From contig NZ_RCDC01000004.1 of NCBI RefSeq assembly GCF_003651185.1, positions 1,474,659 to 1,538,658 on the forward strand: a DNA stretch of 64,000 nucleotides. Direction: 5' to 3'. Below the pieces are notes generated by a model. The model was not told where the DNA came from. It did no database searches and was given only the letters and a program-made list of their open reading frames with translations. The position numbers and the translations under genes are program-made. This document shows positions 53,682 to 62,578 of the stretch, in pieces. Source of the stretch: Stenotrophomonas rhizophila (GTDB lineage: Bacteria > Pseudomonadota > Gammaproteobacteria > Xanthomonadales > Xanthomonadaceae). Numbering within the stretch: the stretch's first letter is position 1; the number at the start of each line of letters is the position of its first letter.

Positions 53682-55739
53682 TCAGAACAGGGAAGTTGGA
53701 AAGTCATCGGTGGACGGCAGACGTTGCACGGGCGGCGGTGATGCAGGCGCAGCGACGGGTGTGGGGTCAGCGACGGGCCATTGTGGCGCAAAGAAGGCCT
53801 GCACATCGGTCAGCGAACGGGTACGCCGGAACGGCGGCAGTGAATCCAGGAAGATCCGGCCATAGCCACGGCTGAGCAGGCGTGGATCACACAGCACCAG
53901 CACACCGCGATCGGTTTCGCTGCGGATCAGGCGGCCCACGCCCTGCTTGAGCGCAATCACCGCCTGCGGCAGCTGCTCATCGCGGAACGGGTTGCCGCCG
54001 TCGCGGCGGATTGCATCCAGCCGCGCTTCGAACACCGGATCGTCCGGCGCGGCGAAGGGAAGCTTGTCGATCACCACCACGCTGAGCGCATCGCCGACCA
54101 CGTCCACGCCCTCGCGGAAACTGGCCGAGCCCAGCAGGACGCCGTTGCCCGATTCACGGAAGCGCTGCAGCAGGGTCGCGCGCGGCGCCTCGCCCTGCAC
54201 GAACAGCGGCCACGGTGCATCGCGCAGGGCCTCGGCCGCTTCGCGCAGTGCGCGGTGCGAGGCGAACAACAGGAACGCACGGCCGTGCGAGGCCTCCAGT
54301 ACCGGCGTCAGTGCGCGGATCAACGCGGTGCCGAAGCCGCGCGCGGCCGGATCGGGCAGATCGGTCGGCAGATAGCACAGCGCCTGGTGGGCCCAGTCGA
54401 ACGGGCTGGGCTGCAGCAGGCTGACCGGATCCTCCAGGCCCAGCCGCTGGGAAATATGCTCGAAACCACCGTCCACGGTCAGCGTGGCCGAGGTGAACAC
54501 CCAGGCCGCCATCGAGCGCTGCCGATGCTCGCGCAGCGGACCGGAAACATCCATCGGCGTGCGCTGGCAGCGGAAACCGCGTGGTGTCAGTTCATACCAG
54601 AGCACCTCCGCTGGCGGCGGCGCTTGGTCCGGATCGGTGTCGAAATCCAGCATCGGCGCATCGTCGCCCAGCCAGCGCGACAACCGTGAGACCGCTTCCA
54701 TCGCGCGCGCATGGCAGGCATCCAGACCGGGCGACGCCTCGCGCACGCCGGCCAGCGCATCGCGCAGCTGCACCAGCGTACTCATCGCCGCATCGAAGCC
54801 ATCGCGCACCTGCGGCACGGTCAACGCGCGCCACTGGGTGCCGCGCGGCGGCAGGCCATCCATCGCCACGCGCAGGTCGCGCAGGGTCTGCTCCAGCGCG
54901 GCCGCGGGCTCCTGCAGGGCCGCCTGCGCACCGGCCACGCTGCGGCTCTCTGCCAGGCAGTCGCGTGCCAGCTCCTGCCACGGGCGCATGCCGAAGCCTT
55001 CACCGAAGAAGTTGGCCGCCAGTTCGGGCAACTGGTGCGCCTCGTCGATCACGAACGCCTGCGCACCCGGCAGGATCTCGCCGAAACCTTCCTGCTTGAG
55101 CGCCAGATCGGCCAGCAGCAGGTGGTGGTTGACCACCACCACGTCGGCCGCCTGCGCCCGCTGCCGTGCCTGCACGACGAAGCAGTCATCCCAGAACGGG
55201 CACTCGGTGCCCAGGCAGTTATCGACGGTGGAGGTCACCATCGGGTACAGCGGCGAGTCCTCCGGCAAAGCCTCCAGCTCGGCCATGTCGCCGTACTTCG
55301 TGCGCCCGGACCAGGCCAGGATGCGCTGGAACTGCGCGACCTGCTCGGGGGAACTGAAACGGGGTTCGCCCCGGGCCTGCTGCAGCCGATAGCGGCACAG
55401 ATAATTGGCGCGCCCCTTCAGCAGCGCACTGCTGTGGCCCACACCGAGCGCGGCCCGCACGCGCGGCAGATCGCGGTGATACAGCTGATCCTGCAGCGCG
55501 CGGGTGCCGGTGGAGATGATGGTCTTCAGCCCGGACAGCAGCGCGGGCACCAGATACGCATAGGTCTTGCCGGTGCCGGTGCCGGCCTCGGCCAGCAGCA
55601 CGTCGCGCTGGTCGAAGGCTTCGGCGATCGCCGCGGTCAGGCGCAGCTGGGCCGGGCGAGGTACGAAAGCATCGAGCTGGCTGGCGAGCGCACCGCCCTC
55701 ACTGAGGGCATCGCGGCTGGCGTGGGCAAGTTGGGACAT
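53682..55739 (-). CDS. yoaA: ATP-dependent DNA helicase, YoaA/DinG (XPD-like) family
   Basis: A superfamily 2, iron-sulfur 5'-3' DNA helicase of 685 residues. Walker A is LAEAGTGTGKTYAYL near residue 50, Walker B/DEAH is FVIDEAHQLPE, and four cysteines for the [4Fe-4S] cluster lie between them (YLCRYR, DNCLGTECPFWDDCF). The C-terminal half has the SASFREGVDVVGDAL and GVGRLIRSETDRG motifs. Length and the tsaB neighbour favour YoaA over DinG. YoaA takes part in replication-fork repair with the clamp-loader subunit chi in E. coli. Together with tsaB it forms a two-gene unit after a REP and the mrcB genes. Confidence 0.93.
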   Translation of the reverse strand: MSQLAHASRDALSEGGALASQLDAFVPRPAQLRLTAAIAEAFDQRDVLLAEAGTGTGKTYAYLVPALLSGLKTIISTGTRALQDQLYHRDLPRVRAALGVGHSSALLKGRANYLCRYRLQQARGEPRFSSPEQVAQFQRILAWSGRTKYGDMAELEALPEDSPLYPMVTSTVDNCLGTECPFWDDCFVVQARQRAQAADVVVVNHHLLLADLALKQEGFGEILPGAQAFVIDEAHQLPELAANFFGEGFGMRPWQELARDCLAESRSVAGAQAALQEPAAALEQTLRDLRVAMDGLPPRGTQWRALTVPQVRDGFDAAMSTLVQLRDALAGVREASPGLDACHARAMEAVSRLSRWLGDDAPMLDFDTDPDQAPPPAEVLWYELTPRGFRCQRTPMDVSGPLREHRQRSMAAWVFTSATLTVDGGFEHISQRLGLEDPVSLLQPSPFDWAHQALCYLPTDLPDPAARGFGTALIRALTPVLEASHGRAFLLFASHRALREAAEALRDAPWPLFVQGEAPRATLLQRFRESGNGVLLGSASFREGVDVVGDALSVVVIDKLPFAAPDDPVFEARLDAIRRDGGNPFRDEQLPQAVIALKQGVGRLIRSETDRGVLVLCDPRLLSRGYGRIFLDSLPPFRRTRSLTDVQAFFAPQWPVADPTPVAAPASPPPVQRLPSTDDFPTSLF

Positions 55740-55754
55740 GACGACAATGATAGA

Positions 55755-55780
55755 GGCTGCCGGGCTGCGCCCGGCGCTAC
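55755..55780 (-). repeat. single GTAG REP-like palindrome
   Basis: On the minus strand GTAGCGCCGGGCGCAGCCCG followed by GCAGCC: GTAG head and stem GCCGGGC/GCCCGGC. It lies between the lipoprotein gene and yoaA on the same strand. Confidence 0.6.
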
Positions 55781-55809
55781 GCCGTCACGCATCCGCTGTC
55801 GCGCTGGCC

Positions 55810-56337
55810 TCAGTAGCGCATGATGCCCGGCACTGTGCAGCCTTCCAGCTGGGCATGCGCCGAGGCGGCATTTTCTTTTTCACCGCGGGCCAGGCGCGAC
55901 TGCTCGATCGTTGCCCAATGGCGGCGGCACAGCGGGCCGGTCTTGGAGCCCAGTTCGACCGACTTGCGGGCGAAGGTTTCCGCCGCCGCCCAATCGCCCT
56001 GCAGCAGGGCGATCTCGGCACGGTCCTGCAGCACCGACGGATCCGAGGCCATGATCGCCAGCGCCTGATCGAGCGCCGCCGCAGCGCCGGTCAGATCGTT
56101 GGCCTGGCGACGGGCATGCGCGGCCTGGCGCAGGTCTTCCACCTCGCTGTCGCGCAGCGGCTGCACGGCCAGCTCTTTGTCGTCATTGCCCGCGGCGGCA
56201 TCCACGGCGGCCAGGCGCTGGGCCGGCGTGGTGGTGTCGACCGGTGCCTTCACCACCGGCGGCGGAGTGACGCAGGCCGCCAGCGCGAGGCACAGCGTGG
56301 CAAGCGACGCGGAACGGATCAGGAAACGGGTGGTCAT
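55810..56337 (-). CDS. TPR-type lipoprotein, probable PBP1b activator (LpoP-like)
   Basis: An outer-membrane lipoprotein of 175 residues. The signal peptide ends in a lipobox, LALAAC, with C22 as the lipidated cysteine; VTPPPVV follows, and no inner-membrane retention aspartate is at +2. The mature part has at least two TPR-like helix pairs (AAHARRQANDLTGAAAALDQ, then RAEIALLQGDWAAAETFARK) and a cysteine pair (PLCRRHW, LEGCTVP) that may form a disulfide. It follows mrcB by 15 bases. In Pseudomonas the TPR lipoprotein LpoP is encoded beside ponB and activates PBP1b in place of LpoB; gene order and architecture match. Name inferred, not proven. Confidence 0.75.
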   Translation of the reverse strand: MTTRFLIRSASLATLCLALAACVTPPPVVKAPVDTTTPAQRLAAVDAAAGNDDKELAVQPLRDSEVEDLRQAAHARRQANDLTGAAAALDQALAIMASDPSVLQDRAEIALLQGDWAAAETFARKSVELGSKTGPLCRRHWATIEQSRLARGEKENAASAHAQLEGCTVPGIMRY

Positions 56338-56352
56338 GCAGGCAGGCCTCGA

Positions 56353-58794
56353 TCAGGGTTGACGCGCGGGGGTGGCGACCGGTGCATTCTGCGCCGGTTC
56401 GGGGGCAGGCTCGGGCTTTTTCTCCAGGCCGAACCAACTGCGCCAGCCACCGCCTTCACTCTGTTCGCCACCCTCGCCTTCCGGCAAGGCGCTCGGCGCG
56501 GTGCACGGTACATAGGCCGGGGTGTAACCCACCACGAACGGGAAGCGACGCGCGCCGGGGCAGGCTTCATCGGTGGTGGCCGTGCCGCTGGCCTCCACGT
56601 ACTGCCAGTCCAGGCCCTTGTTGCTGACCTTCAGCGGCGAGCTGGGCAGGCGCTGGAAAATGCCGGACCAGACCCGCATCGAGCCGGTCGCACCATACAG
56701 CCCGGCCTGTTCGTTCTGGTCGTTGCCCATCCAGATCACCGCCAAGTGGTCACCGGTATAGCCGGCGTACCAGCTGTCGCGACCGTCATTGGTGGTGCCG
56801 GTCTTGCCCGCCGGCTGCAGGCGGCCCAGGCCGTCGGCGTTGAGGCGCTGCGCAGTACCGCTGGCCACGACCTGCTGCAGGCCGATGCTGATCAGGTTCG
56901 CAGCGATCGAGTCGCCCTCCTGCGCCGGCGCCGGGGTCTTGTCGTAGCGCTTCATCAGCTTGCCCTGCGGATCGAGCACGCCACGCACCGCATGCAGCGG
57001 CTGGATTTCGCCGCCCGAGGCCAGGAACTGATACAGCTGAGCCATCGCATATGGGCTCTGGTCGGTGGAACCGAGGATCACCGCCGGATTGGGGTCTGCC
57101 TTGATCCCGGCCAGCACGTGGATCAGCTGGGTGACCCGCTCCGGACCCACCTGCATGCCCACCCGCACCGTGGCCTGGTTGTAGGAATGGGCCAGCGCAT
57201 CGATCAGGCGGACCGTGCCGTGGCTGCGGTTGTCCGCGTTGCCGGGGGACCACTGCTTGCCGCGGCTGAGCTGCACCGTCACCGGCGAATCGTCGACCCA
57301 GCTGGACAGCGAGTAGCGGTCCGGCTGCGCCAGCGCCAGCAGATACACGAACGGCTTGAGCAGCGAACCGACCGGGCGCTGCGCCTCGATGGCGCGGTTG
57401 AAGCCCGGTTCGGAGACGTCACGGCTCCCGACCACGGCCAGCACATCCCCGTTGTGCACGTCGGTCAGCACCAGGCCGGCCTGCAACGCGGGACGGCGCT
57501 TGCTTTCCAGTGATTTGATCGTCTTGGTGACCGCGCCTTCGGCATACGCCTGCGCCGACGGTGCCATGCCGGTCATCACGCTCAGGCCGGCGCCCTGCAG
57601 CACCGACTCGGGGTAATCGTGACCGAGCTGGCGGCGGACCAGATCCACATAGGCCGGGAAACGGTTGGCCGCGATCAGGCCCGGGGTCTTGGGCACGCCC
57701 AGCGGCGCATCGACCGCACGCGTGTACTCGGCATCGTCGATCAGATTGGCGTCGCGCAGCTTGCCCAGCACGAAGTTGCGGCGGTCCAGCGCACGTTCGG
57801 GATTGCGGCGCGGATCGTAATAGGACGGGCCCTTGACCAGGCCGATCAGCAAAGCGACATGCTCGGTGTTGAGGGAGGCCAGATCGCGCCCGAACCAGAA
57901 CTCCGCGCCCGAGGACATGCCGTGGATCGCCTGGCTGCCGCGCTGGCCCAGGTAGACCTGGTTGAGGTAGGCCTCCAGGATGGTGCGCTTGTCGTAGCGC
58001 GCCTCCATGATCAGCGCGTACAGCACCTCATTGAACTTGCGGGTGACGGTCTGCTCTTTGCCGATCCCGAGCAGGCCGCTGCGGGCCAGCTGCTGGGTCA
58101 GGGTCGAGGCGCCCTGGCGGCTCTGGCCACCGGAACGCACGGTCACCCAGATCGCGCGGGCGATGCCGCTCAGGTCGATGCCGTGGTGGCGGTTGAAGTC
58201 CTTGTCCTCCACCGCCTGCAGGCCGGTGACCAGCAGCTCGGGCGTCTCTTCAATCCGCACCAGCCGGCGCTCTTCCTGCTTCTGGCCGTACAGCGTGGCG
58301 ATACGGGCCGGATCCAGACGCGCGGCCTTCAGCGCCTTGCGGGTGTCGGGGTCACGCAGCGAAGCGATCGACCCGCCGGACAGGCTCAGCTCGACGCGGC
58401 GCGGGGCGACCCGACCATCGACGTCGTTGTAGCCACGGCTGGAGATGACGAAACGCCCTCCCTCCTGCGTATACGTGGCCGGCGACTTGCCGATCCCGTC
58501 ATCCCGGTAGGCGGAAGCCGCCAGCTCGGTCTTGAGCGTGGCCGCATCCATCGCCACGCCGGGCGCCAGCGGCAGCGGGCGCGCATAGACACGGGTGGGA
58601 ATCTGCCAGCGCAGCTCACCGAATCGCTGGGTGACCTGTTGGTTCAGGTACACCGTATAGGGGATCAGGAAGCCCAACCCCAGCGCGACAGCCGCCATGC
58701 TCCAGGTGATCAACCGGCGCCGCCACAGCGGGCCGCGGCTTTCGGTGTCGTCGTCGAACTCGTCGATGTCGTCGGAATCGTAGCGTCGGGGCAC
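56353..58794 (-). CDS. mrcB: penicillin-binding protein 1B
   Basis: A bifunctional class A PBP that polymerises and cross-links peptidoglycan. The 813-residue protein has a cytoplasmic acidic tail, one span (about 29-50), the UB2H-type domain (60-150) that in E. coli docks LpoB, the GT51 domain with catalytic E196 in AVEDKDFNRHHG and GASTLTQQLARSGLLG, and the transpeptidase domain with S477 in RPVGSLLKPF, SYN in AHSYNQATVRVG and KTG in AGKTGTTNDGRD. The C-terminal tail is rich in proline and glutamate. Divergent from the glycosyltransferase gene 97 bases away; the TPR lipoprotein follows closely. Confidence 0.96.
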   Translation of the reverse strand: MPRRYDSDDIDEFDDDTESRGPLWRRRLITWSMAAVALGLGFLIPYTVYLNQQVTQRFGELRWQIPTRVYARPLPLAPGVAMDAATLKTELAASAYRDDGIGKSPATYTQEGGRFVISSRGYNDVDGRVAPRRVELSLSGGSIASLRDPDTRKALKAARLDPARIATLYGQKQEERRLVRIEETPELLVTGLQAVEDKDFNRHHGIDLSGIARAIWVTVRSGGQSRQGASTLTQQLARSGLLGIGKEQTVTRKFNEVLYALIMEARYDKRTILEAYLNQVYLGQRGSQAIHGMSSGAEFWFGRDLASLNTEHVALLIGLVKGPSYYDPRRNPERALDRRNFVLGKLRDANLIDDAEYTRAVDAPLGVPKTPGLIAANRFPAYVDLVRRQLGHDYPESVLQGAGLSVMTGMAPSAQAYAEGAVTKTIKSLESKRRPALQAGLVLTDVHNGDVLAVVGSRDVSEPGFNRAIEAQRPVGSLLKPFVYLLALAQPDRYSLSSWVDDSPVTVQLSRGKQWSPGNADNRSHGTVRLIDALAHSYNQATVRVGMQVGPERVTQLIHVLAGIKADPNPAVILGSTDQSPYAMAQLYQFLASGGEIQPLHAVRGVLDPQGKLMKRYDKTPAPAQEGDSIAANLISIGLQQVVASGTAQRLNADGLGRLQPAGKTGTTNDGRDSWYAGYTGDHLAVIWMGNDQNEQAGLYGATGSMRVWSGIFQRLPSSPLKVSNKGLDWQYVEASGTATTDEACPGARRFPFVVGYTPAYVPCTAPSALPEGEGGEQSEGGGWRSWFGLEKKPEPAPEPAQNAPVATPARQP

Positions 58795-58890
58795 GGGGAT
58801 GCGAGAATATGGATTCCGGCGAGTCTAACGCAGCCACCGCGAGCGGCGCGTTCTCCCGGGTTCCCCCGCTTAAGCTGGAGTTGCAACGGG

Positions 58891-60990
58891 ATGTCGATGT
58901 CCTTGGCCGATGCTCGCTATTTCCTGAACCGCATGCTCGGCCTGTTCCGTCGCAGCCTGGCCAGTCTGCGCACCCGGGGCTGGCGTGCTACCTGGCAGCG
59001 CATCCGGGTCCATACCCAGGCCGTGCCGGCGCCACGCGGGGCGCCCCTGTACCTGCCGGAGGCCACAGCGTTCGCGCCGTTCACCGTCCCCGCCAGCGAG
59101 CGCCCGGTGGTCAGCATCATCATTCCGGTCTACAACCACGCCGCGCATACGTTGGCCTGCCTGCGGGCACTGGCCGCGCATCCACCGCAGGTCGCCTGCG
59201 AGATCCTGGTGGTGGACGACGGCAGCAGCGACGAGACGATCACCTGGATGCCGCAGATCCGCGGCCTGCGCTATGAAATACGGGCGAGCAACGGCGGCTT
59301 CATCGAGGCCTGCAACGATGGCGTCGCGCGTTCGCGTGGTCAGTACGTGGTGCTGCTCAACAACGACACTGTGCCGCAGCCCGGCTGGCTGGATGCGCTG
59401 CTCGCCACCTTCGCCCGGGTGCCGCGCGCCGGCCTGGTCGGTTCACAGCTGCTCTACCCCGACGGCCGCCTGCAGGAGTCGGGCGGGGTGATCTTCCAGG
59501 ATGGCAGTGGTTGGAGCTACGGCCGCTTCGAATCGCCCGAAGATCCGCGCTACAGCGCGCTGCGCGATGCCGACTACTGCTCCGGTGCGGCGCTGATGAT
59601 CCGGCGCGCGCTGTGGGAGGAGATCGGCGGCTTCGATCTGCGCTACAAGCCGGCGTATTACGAAGACACCGACCTGGCTTTCGCCGTGCGCGCCAGCGGC
59701 CACCGCGTACTGGTACAACCGGCCAGCCGGGTGGTGCATGACGAGGGCACCAGCAACGGCACCGATACCGGCAGCGGGATCAAGGCTTACCAGGTCCGCA
59801 ACCGCGGCGTGTTCGCGGCGAAGTGGGCCGACGCACTGCAGGTGCAGCCCGCCGTCGGCAGCGTTCCCTCGCCAGTCCTGCTGCACCGTGCCCAGCGCCA
59901 GGTCCTGATCCTGGATGAAGAAGTGCCGCAGCCGGACCGCGACTCGGCCTCGCTGCGCCAGTACAACCTGATCGGCATGCTGCTTGAAGCCGGGGTCCAC
60001 GTGGTGTTCGTGCCGACCCGGCGCGAGCACGGCGGCGCGGCCACCGAGGCGCTGCAGGCGCTTGGCGTGGAGGTCTGGTACGCCCCGTATCTGGACGGTG
60101 TGGCGCCGTGGCTGCGCGCCAACGGCGCCCGCTTCGATGTGGTGATGATGGTCCGCTACCACGTCGCCCACGAGTGCCTGCCGCTGCTGCGCAGCTTTGC
60201 GCCGCAGGCCCGCACGGTCTTCGATACCGTTGACCTGCACTACCTGCGCGAACGCCGTGGTGCGGAGATCGCCGGTGATGCAGGGCTGCTGCGCAATGCC
60301 GAGCGCACCCGCGCACGCGAGCTGGCGGTGATGGAACAGGTGGATGTGACGGTGCTGGTCAGCGCGGCCGAGCGGGAGCAGCTGCGCGTCGATGCGCCAG
60401 GCGCAACCGTGGAACTGATCTCCAACCTGCACGAGGTTGCTGGGGCCGGCCCTGACTGGGCCGAGCGGCGCGACCTGGTGTTCGTCGGTGGCTTCCGTCA
60501 TCCGCCCAACCTGGATGCCATGCAGTGGTTCATCGGTGAGGTCTTCGCGCGCATCCGCGCACACCTGCCCGACATCCGTTTCCACTGCATCGGCGCGGCC
60601 GTGCCCGATACCCTGCGCGCGCTGGCCGCGACCCAGCCGGGCGTGGAGATCCACGGGTTCGTGCCGGACGTGGTGCCCTACATGGATGGCATCCGCATCG
60701 CCGTCGCGCCGCTGCGCTTCGGTGCAGGCGTGAAGGGCAAGGTGAATCTCAGCATGGCGCATGGGCAGCCGGTGGTCGCCACGACCTGTGGCGTGGAAGG
60801 CATGCACCTGCGCGATGGCGAGGATGTGCTGGTGGCCGATGATGCCGAGGCATTCGCGCAGGCCGTGGTGCAGCTTTACCAGGACAAGGCCCTGTGGCGC
60901 CGGCTCTCGACCGCCGGGCTGCAGAACATCGTGGATCATTTCTCGCTGGATGCGGCCCGCGCCACCGTGCAGCGGGTGTTCCTGGATTAA
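58891..60990 (+). CDS. two-domain glycosyltransferase (GT2 + GT4)
   Basis: A 699-residue fusion of two glycosyltransferases. Residues 75-310 form a GT2 domain (VVSIIIPVYNHAAHTLACLR, VVDDGSSDETI, metal site LLNNDTVPQPGW, and SGAALMIRRALWEEIGGFD). Residues about 340-695 form a GT-B/GT4-like domain (LILDEEVPQPDRDSASLR, FVGGFRHPPNLDAMQWF, and MAHGQPVVATTCGVEGMHL followed by DGEDVLVADDAEAFAQ). Such fusions build rhamnan or O-antigen type polysaccharides by adding two sugars in turn. No polysaccharide cluster is adjacent, so the acceptor is unknown. ATG 58891 or 58897 may be used; the frame upstream is antisense mrcB. Its stop overlaps the convergent TPR gene stop. Confidence 0.87.
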   Translation: MSMSLADARYFLNRMLGLFRRSLASLRTRGWRATWQRIRVHTQAVPAPRGAPLYLPEATAFAPFTVPASERPVVSIIIPVYNHAAHTLACLRALAAHPPQVACEILVVDDGSSDETITWMPQIRGLRYEIRASNGGFIEACNDGVARSRGQYVVLLNNDTVPQPGWLDALLATFARVPRAGLVGSQLLYPDGRLQESGGVIFQDGSGWSYGRFESPEDPRYSALRDADYCSGAALMIRRALWEEIGGFDLRYKPAYYEDTDLAFAVRASGHRVLVQPASRVVHDEGTSNGTDTGSGIKAYQVRNRGVFAAKWADALQVQPAVGSVPSPVLLHRAQRQVLILDEEVPQPDRDSASLRQYNLIGMLLEAGVHVVFVPTRREHGGAATEALQALGVEVWYAPYLDGVAPWLRANGARFDVVMMVRYHVAHECLPLLRSFAPQARTVFDTVDLHYLRERRGAEIAGDAGLLRNAERTRARELAVMEQVDVTVLVSAAEREQLRVDAPGATVELISNLHEVAGAGPDWAERRDLVFVGGFRHPPNLDAMQWFIGEVFARIRAHLPDIRFHCIGAAVPDTLRALAATQPGVEIHGFVPDVVPYMDGIRIAVAPLRFGAGVKGKVNLSMAHGQPVVATTCGVEGMHLRDGEDVLVADDAEAFAQAVVQLYQDKALWRRLSTAGLQNIVDHFSLDAARATVQRVFLD

Positions 60991-62549
60991 GTGCCCGAGC
61001 CACCGCCGGCGCTGCGCAGGCGCTCGGCGAAGGCCGGCAATTCCAGCAGGTCCGGTTGCCAGCGCTGCGCCTGCTGCAGCGCCTGCTGCGCGTAAGCGAT
61101 GTCACCCGAGCCCAGGCGCTCGCTGCCGATGGCCAGCCAGCGCTGCGCCAGCCGCCGCCGCGCGGCGGCCTGGGCGGCATCATTGGTCGACAGCGTCTGC
61201 CAGGCGTCCAGACAGGCCCCCGCGGCCAGCACACGATTCTCGCGCAGGCGATCTTCAAAGCACTGCCGGCTTGCGGGCAGCAGGCGCTGCGCGGCGGCAC
61301 GCACCCGCGGGTCCTGCGGCGCGACGCCCTGGGCCTCGCGCAGGGCGTCGTAGGCACTGCGTCCGGGCGGGTCCAGGAAGTTGCCACGGCCCTCCGCCTC
61401 CGCCAGGCGCGTGAGCAGACGCTGCAGTGTGCGTTCGCGCTGCGCCCTCGGCACCGCCGGGGTCTTCAGTGCCGCCTGGGAGCGCTGCGCCTGCTCGATC
61501 ACATGGCGGGCCGCCTCCACCGAACGCGTGGACGCGCCCAGCGATTGCGCCACCTGAAGCGCCCGGGCTGCGTCTTCGAAACGGAAGTTGCCGGCCAGCC
61601 GCGTCGCACGCGTGAGCTGCGCATCGGCGACCTGCAGCTGGCCACGGCGCGCGGCAGGATCGTCGGGAAGCGCCGAAAGCACCGCGGCGAAGGCATCGGC
61701 CGCAACCTCCAGCTTCTGCCGGCGCAGCGCGATCTCGCCCTCGCGCTGGCGTCGCTCCAGCGCGTTGTTCAGCGCTTCTTGGGTGGCCGGCAGATCGACA
61801 TGCCCGGCATCGAAGCCACGCGCGCTGCGCACCAGCGCCGCAGCCCTGGCCACATCGCCGCGGCCGGCCGCCGTGCGCGCCTGCTGGAGGAGATCGGACA
61901 GCGCATCCTCGCGCCCCTCCAGCGCGCGCACCTGGTTGGGGGACAGCGCCAGCACCTGCTGGAACAACGGCAGTGCGCTGTCGGGGCTGCCCTCGAGCCG
62001 CTGCGCCTGCAAGGCCGCTTCGGCGCGACCAAGCAACGCCCCGATCCCCGCGCGTGCCTGGTCGTGTGCGTGCAGCTGCTGCGCCACCGCATCGGCGTCG
62101 CGCTGCGGCACCTGCAGTTCGCGGGCCAGCGCCAGCGCGGCGGTCGCCGCCGGTGCATTGCCCCGGTCCAGCGCATCCCGCGCCTGCTGCAGGGCAGCCT
62201 GGCCCGTGCGTGCCAGACCGCTGCGCGCCTGCAAGCGGTCGTTGTCCAGCGCCAGCGCGGCCTGGAAGGATTCACGTGCGCCACGACCGTCTGCCGCACT
62301 CAACCGGCCCGCGGCCAGCGCGCGATCGCCCTGGTCGAGCAGCTGCTCGATCTGCGGTTCGTTCCAGAACCAGTTGGCCAGCGGCCGGCGCAACAGTGCC
62401 AGGCTGACGAACAGCAGCACGGCCACCAACAACGCCCACCGCCAGATGCGCCGGGCATGGCGCGCCTGCAACCACCACCAGCGGCCTTCGCGGCGCACCC
62501 GTCGCAGTGCCTCGTGGGCGGCGTCATGCCTGTCATCGTCCCGGCTCAT
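60987..62549 (-). CDS. TPR-rich membrane-anchored protein of unknown function
   Basis: I cannot name this 520-residue protein. A basic N-terminus (RRVRREGRWWWLQARHARR) precedes one membrane span (ALLVAVLLFVSLALLRRPLA), so the bulk should be periplasmic. The remainder is all helical, rich in alanine, arginine and leucine, with repeating TPR-like units (ESFQAALALDNDRLQARSGL, LFQQVLALSPNQVRALEGRE, AFAAVLSALPDDPAARRGQL). One pair of cysteines (SRQCFEDRL, AGACLDAW) near the C-terminus may be linked. The minus-strand stop (TAA) overlaps the stop of the convergent glycosyltransferase within a TTAA. It lies 29 bases after relA on the same strand and may share its transcript. Possibly a scaffold for envelope complexes. 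Confidence 0.75.
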   Translation of the reverse strand: MSRDDDRHDAAHEALRRVRREGRWWWLQARHARRIWRWALLVAVLLFVSLALLRRPLANWFWNEPQIEQLLDQGDRALAAGRLSAADGRGARESFQAALALDNDRLQARSGLARTGQAALQQARDALDRGNAPAATAALALARELQVPQRDADAVAQQLHAHDQARAGIGALLGRAEAALQAQRLEGSPDSALPLFQQVLALSPNQVRALEGREDALSDLLQQARTAAGRGDVARAAALVRSARGFDAGHVDLPATQEALNNALERRQREGEIALRRQKLEVAADAFAAVLSALPDDPAARRGQLQVADAQLTRATRLAGNFRFEDAARALQVAQSLGASTRSVEAARHVIEQAQRSQAALKTPAVPRAQRERTLQRLLTRLAEAEGRGNFLDPPGRSAYDALREAQGVAPQDPRVRAAAQRLLPASRQCFEDRLRENRVLAAGACLDAWQTLSTNDAAQAAARRRLAQRWLAIGSERLGSGDIAYAQQALQQAQRWQPDLLELPAFAERLRSAGGGSGT

Positions 62550-62578
62550 GGCGCGAGCCTAGCGTGGGGCACGTGAGC

